Origin: Porphyromonadaceae bacterium UBA4277
GTDB lineage: Bacteria; Bacteroidota; Bacteroidia; Bacteroidales; Muribaculaceae
Assembly (NCBI GenBank): GCA_002395965.1
Contig: DGVT01000080.1
Span: forward strand, 1-14,066
Reading direction: 5' to 3'
Length of the DNA: 14,066 nucleotides
The position numbers were made by a program, and so were the translations under genes. Below are positions 1 to 7,073 of this stretch, in pieces (position 1 is the first letter of the stretch; each line of letters starts with the position of its first letter). The notes beneath the pieces are model-generated. The model did no database searches. It had not been told where the DNA came from and saw only the letters and a program-made list of their open reading frames with translations.

Positions 1-475
1 CCAGGATGAAGATGGCATATTCGGGCGGTTCTTCGAGCGTCTTGAGGAAGGCGTTGAAGGCGGCCGACGATAGCATGTGCACCTCATCGATGATATAGAC
101 CTTGTATTTGCCTGTGTGTGGCGGGATGAGCACTTGGCTTGTGAGTTCGCGGATGTCGTCCACACCATTGTTGCTGGCAGCATCCAGCTCGATGATGTTG
201 AACGAGCTCTGCTCGTTGAATGCCCGGCACGATTCGCACTCGTTGCATGCCTCTCCGTCGGGGGTGGGGTTGGTGCAGTTGATGGTTTTGGCAAAGATTC
301 TTGCACATGTTGTCTTTCCCACACCGCGCGGCCCGCAGAACAGATAGGCGTGTGCGAGTCGTCCGCTGGCAATGGATGTCTTTAACGTGTGTGTGAGAGC
401 TTCCTGCCCCACGACAGTGCTGAATGATGACGGGCGATATTTTCTCGCCGAGACTACATATGGTTGTTGTGACAT
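1..475 (-). CDS. dnaX: DNA polymerase III subunit gamma/tau, N-terminal part (gene runs off the left edge)
   Basis: This is the ATPase of the clamp-loader complex, which loads the sliding clamp and organises the replisome in the cytoplasm. The 158 residues in the window begin MSQQPYVVSARKYRP, the usual DnaX opening, with FSTVVGQE next. The Walker A motif is GPRGVGKTT at residues 48-56. A four-cysteine zinc module follows (C67, C77, C80, C83). The sequence FNIIELDAASNNGVDDIRE lies at 92-110 and Walker B IIDEVHML at 128-135. The frame is still open at base 1, in FLKTLEEPPE, so the rest of the AAA+ core and the tau part lie outside the window. The start at 475 is chosen because it gives the family N-terminus and sits about 40 nt below a good promoter. 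The gene follows the glucosaminidase gene by 114 bp on the same strand. Identity is certain from the motifs; only its full length is unknown. Confidence 0.97.
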   Translation of the reverse strand, partial: MSQQPYVVSARKYRPSSFSTVVGQEALTHTLKTSIASGRLAHAYLFCGPRGVGKTTCARIFAKTINCTNPTPDGEACNECESCRAFNEQSSFNIIELDAASNNGVDDIRELTSQVLIPPHTGKYKVYIIDEVHMLSSAAFNAFLKTLEEPPEYAIFIL

Positions 476-520
476 AATCTTTTAGGGAAATGTGTGGTGC
501 TTGTGAATTGCAATCGGTTA

Positions 521-552
521 CAAAATTACTCAATTCGGTTGAATTGTGCAAG
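521..552 (-). promoter_or_regulatory. Predicted dnaX promoter with a palindrome in the spacer
   Basis: On the minus strand a -33 box CTTG (552-549) is separated by 20 bases from a -7 box TAATTTTG (528-521), which fits the Bacteroidota consensus TTTG/TTG and TAnnTTTG. The expected transcript start near 514 leaves a leader of about 40 nt before the dnaX ATG. The spacer contains the inverted repeat CAATTC-GGTT-GAATTG at 531-546, which could be an operator. The promoter match is seen directly; its use is inferred. Confidence 0.7.
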
Positions 553-589
553 CGGTGATTTTAGGGTGTATGGTAAAAACGCCGGTGCC

Positions 590-1558
590 TTAGTCGTTGT
601 CGGCACTGGAATTGAATGCCGTTGTGTTGCGTGCGTTGGTACGCCTGCCCGAGCCTATTGCCCTTGTGGTGGCTTGTGAACTGAGTTGTTTTTCCTGCCC
701 TGCGTCGGCACTGTGTCGCTGAGCATATCGCTCGGCTCTTTCGCGTCGTTGCTTTTCGCGTAACTCCTTCTCAGCCAGTCGCTCTTGCTCTCGTGCCAGC
801 CGTTGCTGCTCGTAGGCGGCTTTTTTCTGTTTTTCGTGTTCGATTTTTTTCAGCTCCTGCTCATGTTTTTGGCGGTCGCGCTCGGCCTTTTGTGCGCGTT
901 TGAGTGCCTCTTTTGCAGCTTTTTCCTGTGCCAGTTTCTGAGCCTTACTGTCGATGGCCGGCTTGGCGGCCGGTGCCGGTGTGGTGGTTGCCGGTGCCGT
1001 GATGCCTGCCAACGAAGCATCAAGCTCATGCAGGTGGTATTGCTCGATGATGTTGATGAGCTTCTGCGGATAGGCCGGGTCCTCGGCATAGCCGCACTCG
1101 CGCAGCCCTTGTGCCCAGGCCTTATAGTCGGTGACGTCAAGCTCGTAGAGCTTCCCGTAACGCTTGCTTTTCAGGAAGCGTGCATGGTCGAGAAATGAGT
1201 CTTCGGGTGCGCCATACTTGCGGTAGCAATGCATGTTGGCCGAGTCGCCATAGCACACCACGTCGCCCCGCCAATTATAGCTTTTGATACCAAAGTGGTT
1301 ATTTCCGCTCGTGGCCAGTCCGCTCTTACCAGCCCTGCTCTCTAACAATCCCTGTGCCAGGGTGATGCTTGCTGGAATGCCGAACATCTGCTGATGTTGC
1401 AATGCGGTAGTGCGATATTGTTCGATATATGCCTTATAATCGTCTCTAATGGCTTGACTATGGCCATGAAATGTGAAAAAACCAAACAAAATGAGGCAAA
1501 ACGCGGCAATTTGTTTGCTACTAAAAAAATTATCAATAATTTTGCATGGACTATTCAT
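590..1558 (-). CDS. Secreted glucosaminidase-domain protein (GH73-like) with a charged helical tail
   Basis: This is a predicted peptidoglycan hydrolase that would cut glycan strands in the cell envelope. The 322-residue product has a signal peptide at about 1-36 (hydrophobic AAFCLILFGFFTF, cleavage near GHSQA). The glucosaminidase domain runs from about 41 to 180. It includes FGIPASITLAQGLLESRAGKS, where E73 is the expected catalytic glutamate, then NNHFGIK and a closing CGYAEDPAYPQKLINII. Bacteroidota relatives usually carry LysM wall-binding repeats after this domain. Here there is instead a Pro/Ala/Thr linker (about 186-202), a Lys/Glu/Arg/Gln-rich stretch of about 90 residues predicted to be one long helix or coiled coil, and a polar end. 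An upstream in-frame GTG at 1594 is possible, but the ATG at 1558 gives a normal signal peptide and the predicted transcript begins near 1590, so 1558 is preferred. The start lies 16 bp from the divergent cdd start. Confidence 0.88.
   Translation of the reverse strand: MNSPCKIIDNFFSSKQIAAFCLILFGFFTFHGHSQAIRDDYKAYIEQYRTTALQHQQMFGIPASITLAQGLLESRAGKSGLATSGNNHFGIKSYNWRGDVVCYGDSANMHCYRKYGAPEDSFLDHARFLKSKRYGKLYELDVTDYKAWAQGLRECGYAEDPAYPQKLINIIEQYHLHELDASLAGITAPATTTPAPAAKPAIDSKAQKLAQEKAAKEALKRAQKAERDRQKHEQELKKIEHEKQKKAAYEQQRLAREQERLAEKELREKQRRERAERYAQRHSADAGQEKQLSSQATTRAIGSGRRTNARNTTAFNSSADND
1514..1544 (+). promoter_or_regulatory. Predicted promoter of the cdd operon
   Basis: TTTG (1514-1517), a spacer of exactly 19 bases, and TAATTTTG (1537-1544) are a full match to the Bacteroidota -33/-7 consensus. 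Transcription should begin near 1551, giving a leader of about 25 nt before the cdd ATG at 1575. The whole promoter lies inside the signal-peptide coding region of the divergent glucosaminidase gene. An AAGGA at 1566-1570 precedes the ATG, at a spacing shorter than usual for a Shine-Dalgarno sequence. Confidence 0.75.
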
Positions 1559-1574
1559 CTTATCCAAGGAAATT

Positions 1575-2042
1575 ATGGTTGAGAAAAATATCACTACAAA
1601 GATACAAGTTATTAATTACACAGAGCTCGAAGAAAGCGAAAAAAAACTTGTTGACCTGGCAAAAGAGGCCACTCAGAGCAGTTACACGCCCTATAGCCAC
1701 TTCAATGTGGGGGCCGGCCTTCTGCTCGAGACCGGCGAGATGATTAAGGGGTCTAACCAAGAAAACGCGGCATTTGCCGGCATTTGTGCCGAGCGCAGTG
1801 CCATATATAATGCCGGTGCCAACCATCCGGGTGTTGACATCGAGGCGATAGCCGTGGCCGCTTTCCAAAATGGTGACTTCCTTGAAGAGCCGTGTCCGCC
1901 GTGCGGAGTGTGCCGGCAGGCAATGCTCGAATTTGAGAAAAATGCCAAGCACCCCATCCGTGTGCTGCTTGTGGGTCGTGACAAGATTTATCGGCTCGAG
2001 AGTGTGGCATCGCTGCTACCGTTGAGTTTCACCGAATTTTGA
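1575..2042 (+). CDS. cdd: Cytidine deaminase
   Basis: This cytoplasmic zinc enzyme of pyrimidine salvage converts cytidine and deoxycytidine to uridine and deoxyuridine. The 155-residue length is close to that of the homotetrameric family. YTPYSHFNVGAGLL (37-50) is the conserved N-terminal substrate-pocket stretch. CAERSA (71-76) supplies the zinc ligand C71 and the proton-shuttling E73. PCPPCGVCRQ (106-115) supplies C107 and C110. All catalytic residues are present. An in-frame GTG at 1473 would add 34 residues that overlap the divergent gene, but the ATG at 1575 lies just below the predicted transcript start and gives the normal N-terminus. It is the first gene of a close run; the next start is 12 bp after its stop. 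Confidence 0.96.
   Translation: MVEKNITTKIQVINYTELEESEKKLVDLAKEATQSSYTPYSHFNVGAGLLLETGEMIKGSNQENAAFAGICAERSAIYNAGANHPGVDIEAIAVAAFQNGDFLEEPCPPCGVCRQAMLEFEKNAKHPIRVLLVGRDKIYRLESVASLLPLSFTEF
1597..1604 (-). promoter_or_regulatory. Predicted -7 box of the glucosaminidase promoter, inside cdd
   Basis: On the minus strand TATCTTTG (1604-1597) fits the Bacteroidota -7 consensus TAnnTTTG. No clear TTG/TTTG is present 19-21 bases upstream, so only half the promoter is supported. It would start transcription near 1590, giving a leader of about 30 nt before the ATG at 1558, and it lies within codons 8-10 of cdd. Confidence 0.45.
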
Positions 2043-2054
2043 CGCCGCAGCACA

Positions 2055-2546
2055 ATGATATTGCAATATCTGTTGCTTGTGCTGGGCATAGCGTGCCTGA
2101 TTGCTGCGTTGGCATTGCTGTTCTATCCCCGTTGGGTGGTGGCTGCCGTGCCGGCGTTTGTGGGACTGCTGCTGCTCCACTGGAGCTATTTTATTGCCGT
2201 GCCGTTGTCCACGTTCCTGTTTTGGGGAGTGGCCACTGTCATGGTGTGGGGCATTAACTATATGTCGCCGCAGGGCGAGATTGACGGTAAGCGCTCGAGC
2301 AACATCTATGTGGGAGCATCGGCCATGGCCGGCGCGCTGCTGGGAATGCTTGTGGATGCCCGCATCATGGTGCTGGGAGTGGTGCTCGGTGCCGTCGTTG
2401 GCCAGCTGGCTTATAGCCGCACGCCTCATGGCAGGTGGCTCTCGCAGTCAGGAGCAACGTTTGTGCAGTACTTCTGCGCCAAGTGCCTGCCGGTGATTGT
2501 GGCGGTGTCGATAGTGGGTATTGCTGTTGAAGGCTTCCTGCTGTGA
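2055..2546 (+). CDS. Small integral membrane protein, possibly DUF456-like
   Basis: The function is unknown. The 163-residue product is almost entirely hydrophobic, with about four to five membrane segments: near residues 4-24, 28-44, 50-68, 90-125 (glycine- and alanine-rich and possibly two segments) and 140-161. A short polar loop (SPQGEIDGKRSSN) lies near the middle. The GLLLLHW stretch near the N-terminus, the glycine-rich paired helices ending LGAVVGQLAYSRTP, and the length recall the DUF456 family, but this is from memory of the pattern and is not secure. It lies 12 bp after cdd and 35 bp before the next gene, so co-transcription is likely. There are no catalytic motifs, and the context does not fix a role. 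Confidence 0.82.
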   Translation: MILQYLLLVLGIACLIAALALLFYPRWVVAAVPAFVGLLLLHWSYFIAVPLSTFLFWGVATVMVWGINYMSPQGEIDGKRSSNIYVGASAMAGALLGMLVDARIMVLGVVLGAVVGQLAYSRTPHGRWLSQSGATFVQYFCAKCLPVIVAVSIVGIAVEGFLL

Positions 2547-2581
2547 CGAATTATTATATCAACTGATTATATTCGCTTGAA

Positions 2582-3280
2582 ATGAAATACATTAAAACAA
2601 TAGTCATTCTGTTGGTCATGACCATGGCCGGCAGTGTCGCCTGTATGGCACAAAACAAGGTGACGAAAGTTGATTTCAACCACGTTAAGGAAGTGATTGA
2701 AAATCCCAACTCGGTATATTATTACCCCAAGTTGCTGCAGTCGTTCGAGAGTAACGACACTACCATGAGCATAGAGGCCTACCGTAACCTCTATTACGGT
2801 TACACATTTCAAGAAGACTATGACCCGTTCCGCGAGAGTGTGTATAGTAATAAGGTGGAGCAGTTGTACTACAAGCAGCCGCATTCGCGTGCCGAGTGCG
2901 ACAGCATCGACAAGTATGCGGCCCTTGTGCTCAAGGATAACATTTTCGACCTTAATCAGATGCAATATTACATCTTCGTTCTCAAAGAAAAGAAGAAGCA
3001 CACCCGCGTGGCCATACGCCAGTTTAGGCTGAACCGCATTGTGGCCGCCATCATGTCGAGCGGCAAGGGGACGAAAGATGAGCCTTGGGTTGTGATTGCC
3101 CCTGAGCATGAGTATAACATCGTGAATTTGTTGGGCTATGTGGCTACCGACCATCAAGACCTGGGCGGTGGAATCGAGTATATAGCCGTCCAGCCTCGCG
3201 AGGGCAAGAGCACGCAGGGCTTCTACTTCGACGTTAAGCGCATGATGGAGGTGGCCGCCATGAAGTTCCCCGACATGTAG
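2582..3280 (+). CDS. Secreted DUF4919-like protein of unknown function
   Basis: The 232-residue product starts with a clear signal peptide (MKYIKTIVILLVMTMAGSVA, cleavage near CMAQ). The cysteine lies close to the cleavage region but the context is not a convincing lipobox, so a periplasmic protein is more likely than a lipoprotein. The rest is soluble and aromatic-rich. Landmarks are NPNSVYYYPKLLQSFESNDTT, YRNLYYGYTFQEDYDPF, a helical middle, and SSGKGTKDEPWVVIAPEHEYNIV near 160-180. This matches my recollection of the DUF4919 family, which is largely confined to Bacteroidota. No catalytic site is recognisable. It sits between the membrane-protein gene and aroK with gaps of 35 and 37 bp. A near-consensus TATATTCG at 2568-2575 is too close to the ATG to be a convincing promoter. 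Confidence 0.88.
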   Translation: MKYIKTIVILLVMTMAGSVACMAQNKVTKVDFNHVKEVIENPNSVYYYPKLLQSFESNDTTMSIEAYRNLYYGYTFQEDYDPFRESVYSNKVEQLYYKQPHSRAECDSIDKYAALVLKDNIFDLNQMQYYIFVLKEKKKHTRVAIRQFRLNRIVAAIMSSGKGTKDEPWVVIAPEHEYNIVNLLGYVATDHQDLGGGIEYIAVQPREGKSTQGFYFDVKRMMEVAAMKFPDM

Positions 3281-3317
3281 GCCTCACAATCTAACTCCTT
3301 TTTTTTCAGACTATGTT

Positions 3318-3854
3318 ATGAAGACGGTGTTTCTGATAGGTTTTCCCGGTTGCGGAAAGACCACTCTCGGTATTGCCACAGCGCGCGCCCTGGGGTGCCG
3401 GTTCACCGACCTTGACGAGCATATCGAGCACTGTTATGGCACGACAATCTCACAGCTCTATCGCGCTCGTGGTGAAGCAGCATTTCGTGCCATCGAGCAG
3501 CAGGCGCTGGCCGAAGTGTCGCAGCTTGGCGGCATAGTGTCGTGCGGCGGCGGCACACCCTGCTACGGCAACAACATGGAGCTAATGAACAACAGTGGTG
3601 TGACAGTGTGGCTCACAACTTCGGAGCATCGCCTCACATCGCGCTTGTGCCTGCCCGAGCATCGTGCGGTGCGGCCGCAGATTTCCCGGCTCACCGACGA
3701 CGAGATTGCCACCTATGTGCACACGATGCTTGCCAGTCGCACGCCGTGGTATGCCCAAGCACAGCTGCAGTTCGACTCCACGATGATCGAAACTGCCGAC
3801 GAGACTCGTGAAACGGCGTGCCGCTTGGCCGAAATGCTGAAAGAATTAACCTGA
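3318..3854 (+). CDS. aroK: Shikimate kinase
   Basis: This cytoplasmic enzyme phosphorylates shikimate to shikimate 3-phosphate with ATP, the fifth step from DAHP to chorismate in aromatic amino acid synthesis. The 178 residues match the family length. The P-loop GFPGCGKTT is at 8-16. TDLDEHIE (30-37) supplies the shikimate-binding aspartate D33. RARGEAAFRAIE supplies R57. CGGGTP at 76-81 is the substrate-binding glycine loop. HRAVRPQIS near 115-123 is the lid arginine region. All expected residues are present. It is the last gene of the cdd run, 37 bp after the DUF4919-like gene, and is followed at once by a short hairpin with seven Ts. The other aromatic pathway genes are not in the window. 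Confidence 0.96.
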   Translation: MKTVFLIGFPGCGKTTLGIATARALGCRFTDLDEHIEHCYGTTISQLYRARGEAAFRAIEQQALAEVSQLGGIVSCGGGTPCYGNNMELMNNSGVTVWLTTSEHRLTSRLCLPEHRAVRPQISRLTDDEIATYVHTMLASRTPWYAQAQLQFDSTMIETADETRETACRLAEMLKELT

Positions 3855-3856
3855 AC

Positions 3857-3879
3857 GGGCCATACAGTGCCCTTTTTTT
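3857..3879 (+). terminator. Short intrinsic terminator after aroK
   Basis: GGGC (3857-3860) pairs with GCCC (3869-3872) across an 8-base loop, followed directly by seven Ts (3873-3879), starting two bases after the aroK stop. The stem is only 4 bp, so the terminator is probably weak. Some readthrough into the beta-galactosidase gene 22 bp further on is plausible, especially as no consensus promoter was found in the remaining gap. Confidence 0.55.
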
Positions 3880-3901
3880 GATTAATAAAGCTACGAAAAT
3901 A

Positions 3902-6900
3902 ATGATGAGACTATTCACACTACTACTGGCCGTAGCCTGGCTGCCCATGTCGTTAGGCGGCCAGCCCTCGTTCACCGAATGGCACGACATGAATGTTAAT
4001 GAGGTGAATCGCTGCCCGGTGCATACGCATTTCTTTGCCTATGAGAACCGTGCGCTTGCCTTGCAGGGCAGGCGCGAGGCGTCGCGCTTCTGTATGAGCC
4101 TCGACGGTAAGTGGAAATTCAACTGGGTGGCCGATGCCGACGCCGGTCCGGCTGATTTCTACCGGTGCGACTACGATGACACGTCGTGGGCCGAGATGAG
4201 TGTTCCCGGAATGTGGGAGCTCAATGGCTATGGCCACCCCGAGTATGTGAACATTGGCTTTGCCTGGCGCGGGCATTTCGAGAACAATCCGCCATATGTG
4301 CCCATTAAGGATAATCATGTGGGCTTCTATCGTCGCTCGGTAGAGCTTCCGGCCGACTGGAAGGGCAAGCAGGTGATAGCGCACTTCGGCTCGGTGACTT
4401 CGTGCATTTATGTGTGGGTTAACGGGCACTATGTGGGCTATGCCGAAGACTCGAAAGTGGCAGCCGAATTTGATATCACGCCACATTTGCACGCCGGGCG
4501 CAACCTGATAGCGTTTCAGGTGATGCGGTGGTGTGATGGCTCTTACTGTGAGGACCAGGACTTCTGGCGATTGAGTGGCATGGGGCGCTCGTGCTATCTT
4601 TATGCCCGTGACCGTTCCACACACATCGATGACGTGCGCATCACTCCCGACTTAGTCAACGATTATCGTGACGGGGTGCTCGATGTGATGCTTCAAGCCA
4701 CCGGCCGCGCCGCAGCTCAAGTTGAGCTGCTGGATGCCGAAGGCCGCAGCGTGGCAGTAAAGCAAATCAAGACGTGGGACAACAAATCCAAGCCCAGGCA
4801 GTCATTGACGCGCCTCGAAGTGCCATCGCCGCACAAGTGGACTGCCGAGACACCTTATTTATATACACTCGTGATAAATTACGGCAACCAGGTGGTGACC
4901 CAAAAGGTGGGGTTCCGCAAGGTGGAAATAAAAAACGCCCAGCTGCTGGTCAATGGCCGGCCCATATTCATCAAGGGGGTGAACCGTCATGAGATGGACC
5001 CTGATGGCGGTTATGTGGTGAGTCGCGAGCGCATGGTGGAAGATATCAGGCTCATGAAGCAATATAACATCAATGCCGTGCGCACAAGTCACTACCCCGA
5101 CGACCCTCAGTGGTATGACCTGTGCGACGAATATGGCATATATGTGTGTGCCGAGGCCAACCAGGAAAGTCACGGCTTCGGCTATGGCGACGATGCCGTT
5201 TCGGGTACGCCTCTGTTTGCCAAGCAAATCATGCAGCGCAACAGACATAATGTGGCCATCAACTTCAATCACCCGAGCATCATAATTTGGTCGTTGGGCA
5301 ATGAGACTAAAGACGGGCCGAATTTTACGGCTGCCTATGAATGGATCAAGAGTCAGGATGTCAGCCGGCCGGTGCAGTATGAACAAGCCGGCATGACGGG
5401 TGCCAATACCGATATCTTCTGCCCGATGTACTATTCTCAGGCCGACTGCGAGCGATATTGCACTTCGGGCCATGTGGAGCGTCCACTCATCCAGTGCGAG
5501 TATAATCATGCTATGGGCAACTCGGGCGGTGGCTTCGACGATTATTGGGCGCTTGTGAGGCGCTATGACAATTATCAGGGCGGATTTATATGGGATTTTG
5601 TGGATCAGGCATTGCACGGACGCGATGCCGCGGGTCGCAACATCTATACCTATGGCGGCGATTACAACGACTACGACCCCAGCGACAACAATTTTAACTG
5701 CAATGGCTTGTTCAGTCCCGACCGGCATCCTAATCCGAATGCTCACGAGGTGCGCTATATGCACCAGAACGTGTGGGTTAGTGCCGTGGATGCGCGCAAC
5801 GGCCGTGTGGCGGTGCGCAACGAGAATTTCTTTACCGACTTGAATAATTGCCGCCTGCAGTGGAGGCTTTTGCGCGATGGTGAGGAAGTGCAGCGGGGCA
5901 TGGTGGAGAACCTGAACGTGGAGCCCGGGTGCACGGCTGAGTATCGGCTACCCTACACCGTGGGTGCCGATGCCACGGGTGAATATCTGCTAAAAGTGGA
6001 ATTTGTGCTCAAGCAGCCCGAGCCGCTGTTGCCTGCAGGCTATGTAGTGGCACATGAGCAAATTGCCATCACCGGTTTCGCGGCAATGCCTGTGCGGCAC
6101 ACGCCTGGCAAGATGAGCGTGCAGCATGGCATGAAACAGCTCACGGTGAGCGGCGCCGACACTCGTCTGGCTTTTGACACGGCTACAGGTCTGCTCACTT
6201 GCTATCGGGTGAACGGCCGCGACATGCTGGGCGAGGGCGGAACATTGAAGCCCAACTTCTGGCGTGCTCCCACCGACAATGATATGGGAGCCGGCGTGCA
6301 CCGCCTGCTCAAGGCGTGGCGCACCCCTACGTTGCAGTTGCTCGCGCTCACAGCATCGGAAAACGGTGAGCAGGGTGCCACTGTCGAAGCCCGTTATATG
6401 TTGCCTGAGTTGAATGTGGGACTCGTGATGAAATATGCCATCGAAGCCGATGGACAGCTCACCATCGACATGGCCATGGATGCAGTGCCTGGTGCTACGC
6501 CCGAAGGCATATTCCGCTATGGTGTGGTGATGCAGTTGCCTGGCAACATGGCAAGCAGCACCTTCTATGGGCGTGGACCGATAGAAAACTATGCCGACCG
6601 CAAGGCATCGCAGCATATAGGCATCTATTCGCTCACGGCCGATGAGCAGTTCTACCCCTATATACGTCCACAGGAAACCGGCACGAAGAGCGACATTCGC
6701 TGGTGGCGGCAGGCCGATGCTGCCGGTCGCGGGCTGATGGTGACATCGCCACGGCCTTTCTGTGCTGCGGCACTGCCCTATGATATTGAAATGCTTGATG
6801 AGGGTGACGTAAAGCATCAGCGGCACCCCCAGCAGTTGACTCGCTCGCCCTACACCGTTCTCACCCTCGATGAGGCTCATGCCGGAGTGGGCGGCGTTGA

Positions 6901-6997
6901 CAGCTGGGGAATGGCAGGGTTTGCACTGCCCCGGTACAGAGTGGCAGTCTCAGAACCACGGCATTTGCAGTTGGTGATATCGCCCATTGTGCCGTAG
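3902..6997 (+). CDS. lacZ: Secreted GH2 beta-galactosidase (LacZ type)
   Basis: This enzyme hydrolyses terminal beta-galactosides from lactose or glycans. A signal peptide (MMRLFTLLLAVAWLPMSLGG) points to the periplasm or cell surface, unlike cytoplasmic E. coli LacZ. The 1031 residues match the full five-domain family. They include the N-terminal jelly-roll with SLDGKWKFNW and VPGMWELNGYGHPEY, the immunoglobulin-like domains, and the TIM barrel with GVNRHEMDPDGG, NAVRTSHYP and AEANQESHG. The acid/base is E468 in IIIWSLGNE, the nucleophile E533 in PLIQCEYNHAMGNS, and GGFIWDFVDQAL follows. The C-terminal small-chain-like domain carries FWRAPTDNDMGAG. The wording closely resembles Bacteroides enzymes. 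An in-frame GTG at 3818 overlaps aroK and would destroy the signal peptide, so ATG 3902 is used (ATG 3905 is equally possible). There is no adjacent SusC/SusD pair or regulator, so this is not an obvious polysaccharide utilisation locus. Confidence 0.95.
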   Translation: MMRLFTLLLAVAWLPMSLGGQPSFTEWHDMNVNEVNRCPVHTHFFAYENRALALQGRREASRFCMSLDGKWKFNWVADADAGPADFYRCDYDDTSWAEMSVPGMWELNGYGHPEYVNIGFAWRGHFENNPPYVPIKDNHVGFYRRSVELPADWKGKQVIAHFGSVTSCIYVWVNGHYVGYAEDSKVAAEFDITPHLHAGRNLIAFQVMRWCDGSYCEDQDFWRLSGMGRSCYLYARDRSTHIDDVRITPDLVNDYRDGVLDVMLQATGRAAAQVELLDAEGRSVAVKQIKTWDNKSKPRQSLTRLEVPSPHKWTAETPYLYTLVINYGNQVVTQKVGFRKVEIKNAQLLVNGRPIFIKGVNRHEMDPDGGYVVSRERMVEDIRLMKQYNINAVRTSHYPDDPQWYDLCDEYGIYVCAEANQESHGFGYGDDAVSGTPLFAKQIMQRNRHNVAINFNHPSIIIWSLGNETKDGPNFTAAYEWIKSQDVSRPVQYEQAGMTGANTDIFCPMYYSQADCERYCTSGHVERPLIQCEYNHAMGNSGGGFDDYWALVRRYDNYQGGFIWDFVDQALHGRDAAGRNIYTYGGDYNDYDPSDNNFNCNGLFSPDRHPNPNAHEVRYMHQNVWVSAVDARNGRVAVRNENFFTDLNNCRLQWRLLRDGEEVQRGMVENLNVEPGCTAEYRLPYTVGADATGEYLLKVEFVLKQPEPLLPAGYVVAHEQIAITGFAAMPVRHTPGKMSVQHGMKQLTVSGADTRLAFDTATGLLTCYRVNGRDMLGEGGTLKPNFWRAPTDNDMGAGVHRLLKAWRTPTLQLLALTASENGEQGATVEARYMLPELNVGLVMKYAIEADGQLTIDMAMDAVPGATPEGIFRYGVVMQLPGNMASSTFYGRGPIENYADRKASQHIGIYSLTADEQFYPYIRPQETGTKSDIRWWRQADAAGRGLMVTSPRPFCAAALPYDIEMLDEGDVKHQRHPQQLTRSPYTVLTLDEAHAGVGGVDSWGMAGFALPRYRVAVSEPRHLQLVISPIVP

Positions 6998-7024
6998 CAT
7001 GCGGCCGAGTGGCAAAATATTCAG

Positions 7025-7049
7025 CCCCGTCACAGAGCTTGTGGCGGGG
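7025..7049. terminator. Hairpin shared by convergent lacZ and the Lrp/AsnC gene
   Basis: CCCCGTCACA (7025-7034) pairs with TGTGGCGGGG (7040-7049) over 10 bp with one G-T pair and a 5-base loop. It lies 27 bp after the lacZ stop and 24 bp beyond the stop of the converging regulator gene, so it can serve both. The tail is TTGATGTGTTTTG on the plus strand and only mildly U-rich on the minus strand, so it is not a textbook intrinsic terminator. Confidence 0.55.
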
Positions 7050-7073
7050 TTGATGTGTTTTGTGGGTTAGCTT

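Noticed and set aside
84..551. A 155-codon minus-strand frame overlapping dnaX
   Set aside because: It is the wrong frame of dnaX and begins with TTG; the translation is low in hydrophobic core residues, while the alternative frame gives an unmistakable DnaX.
3818..3901. An upstream GTG start for lacZ overlapping aroK
   Set aside because: It would put 28 residues before a good signal peptide and translate through the aroK terminator.
4859..6880. Two long minus-strand frames (about 300 codons each) opposite lacZ
   Set aside because: Both are shadows of the beta-galactosidase reading frame; the translations are rich in His, Ile and Arg and match no family.
3902..6997. A polysaccharide utilisation locus around the beta-galactosidase
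   Set aside because: There is no SusC/SusD pair, sulfatase, other glycoside hydrolase or dedicated sensor nearby; the neighbours are aroK and an Lrp/AsnC regulator.
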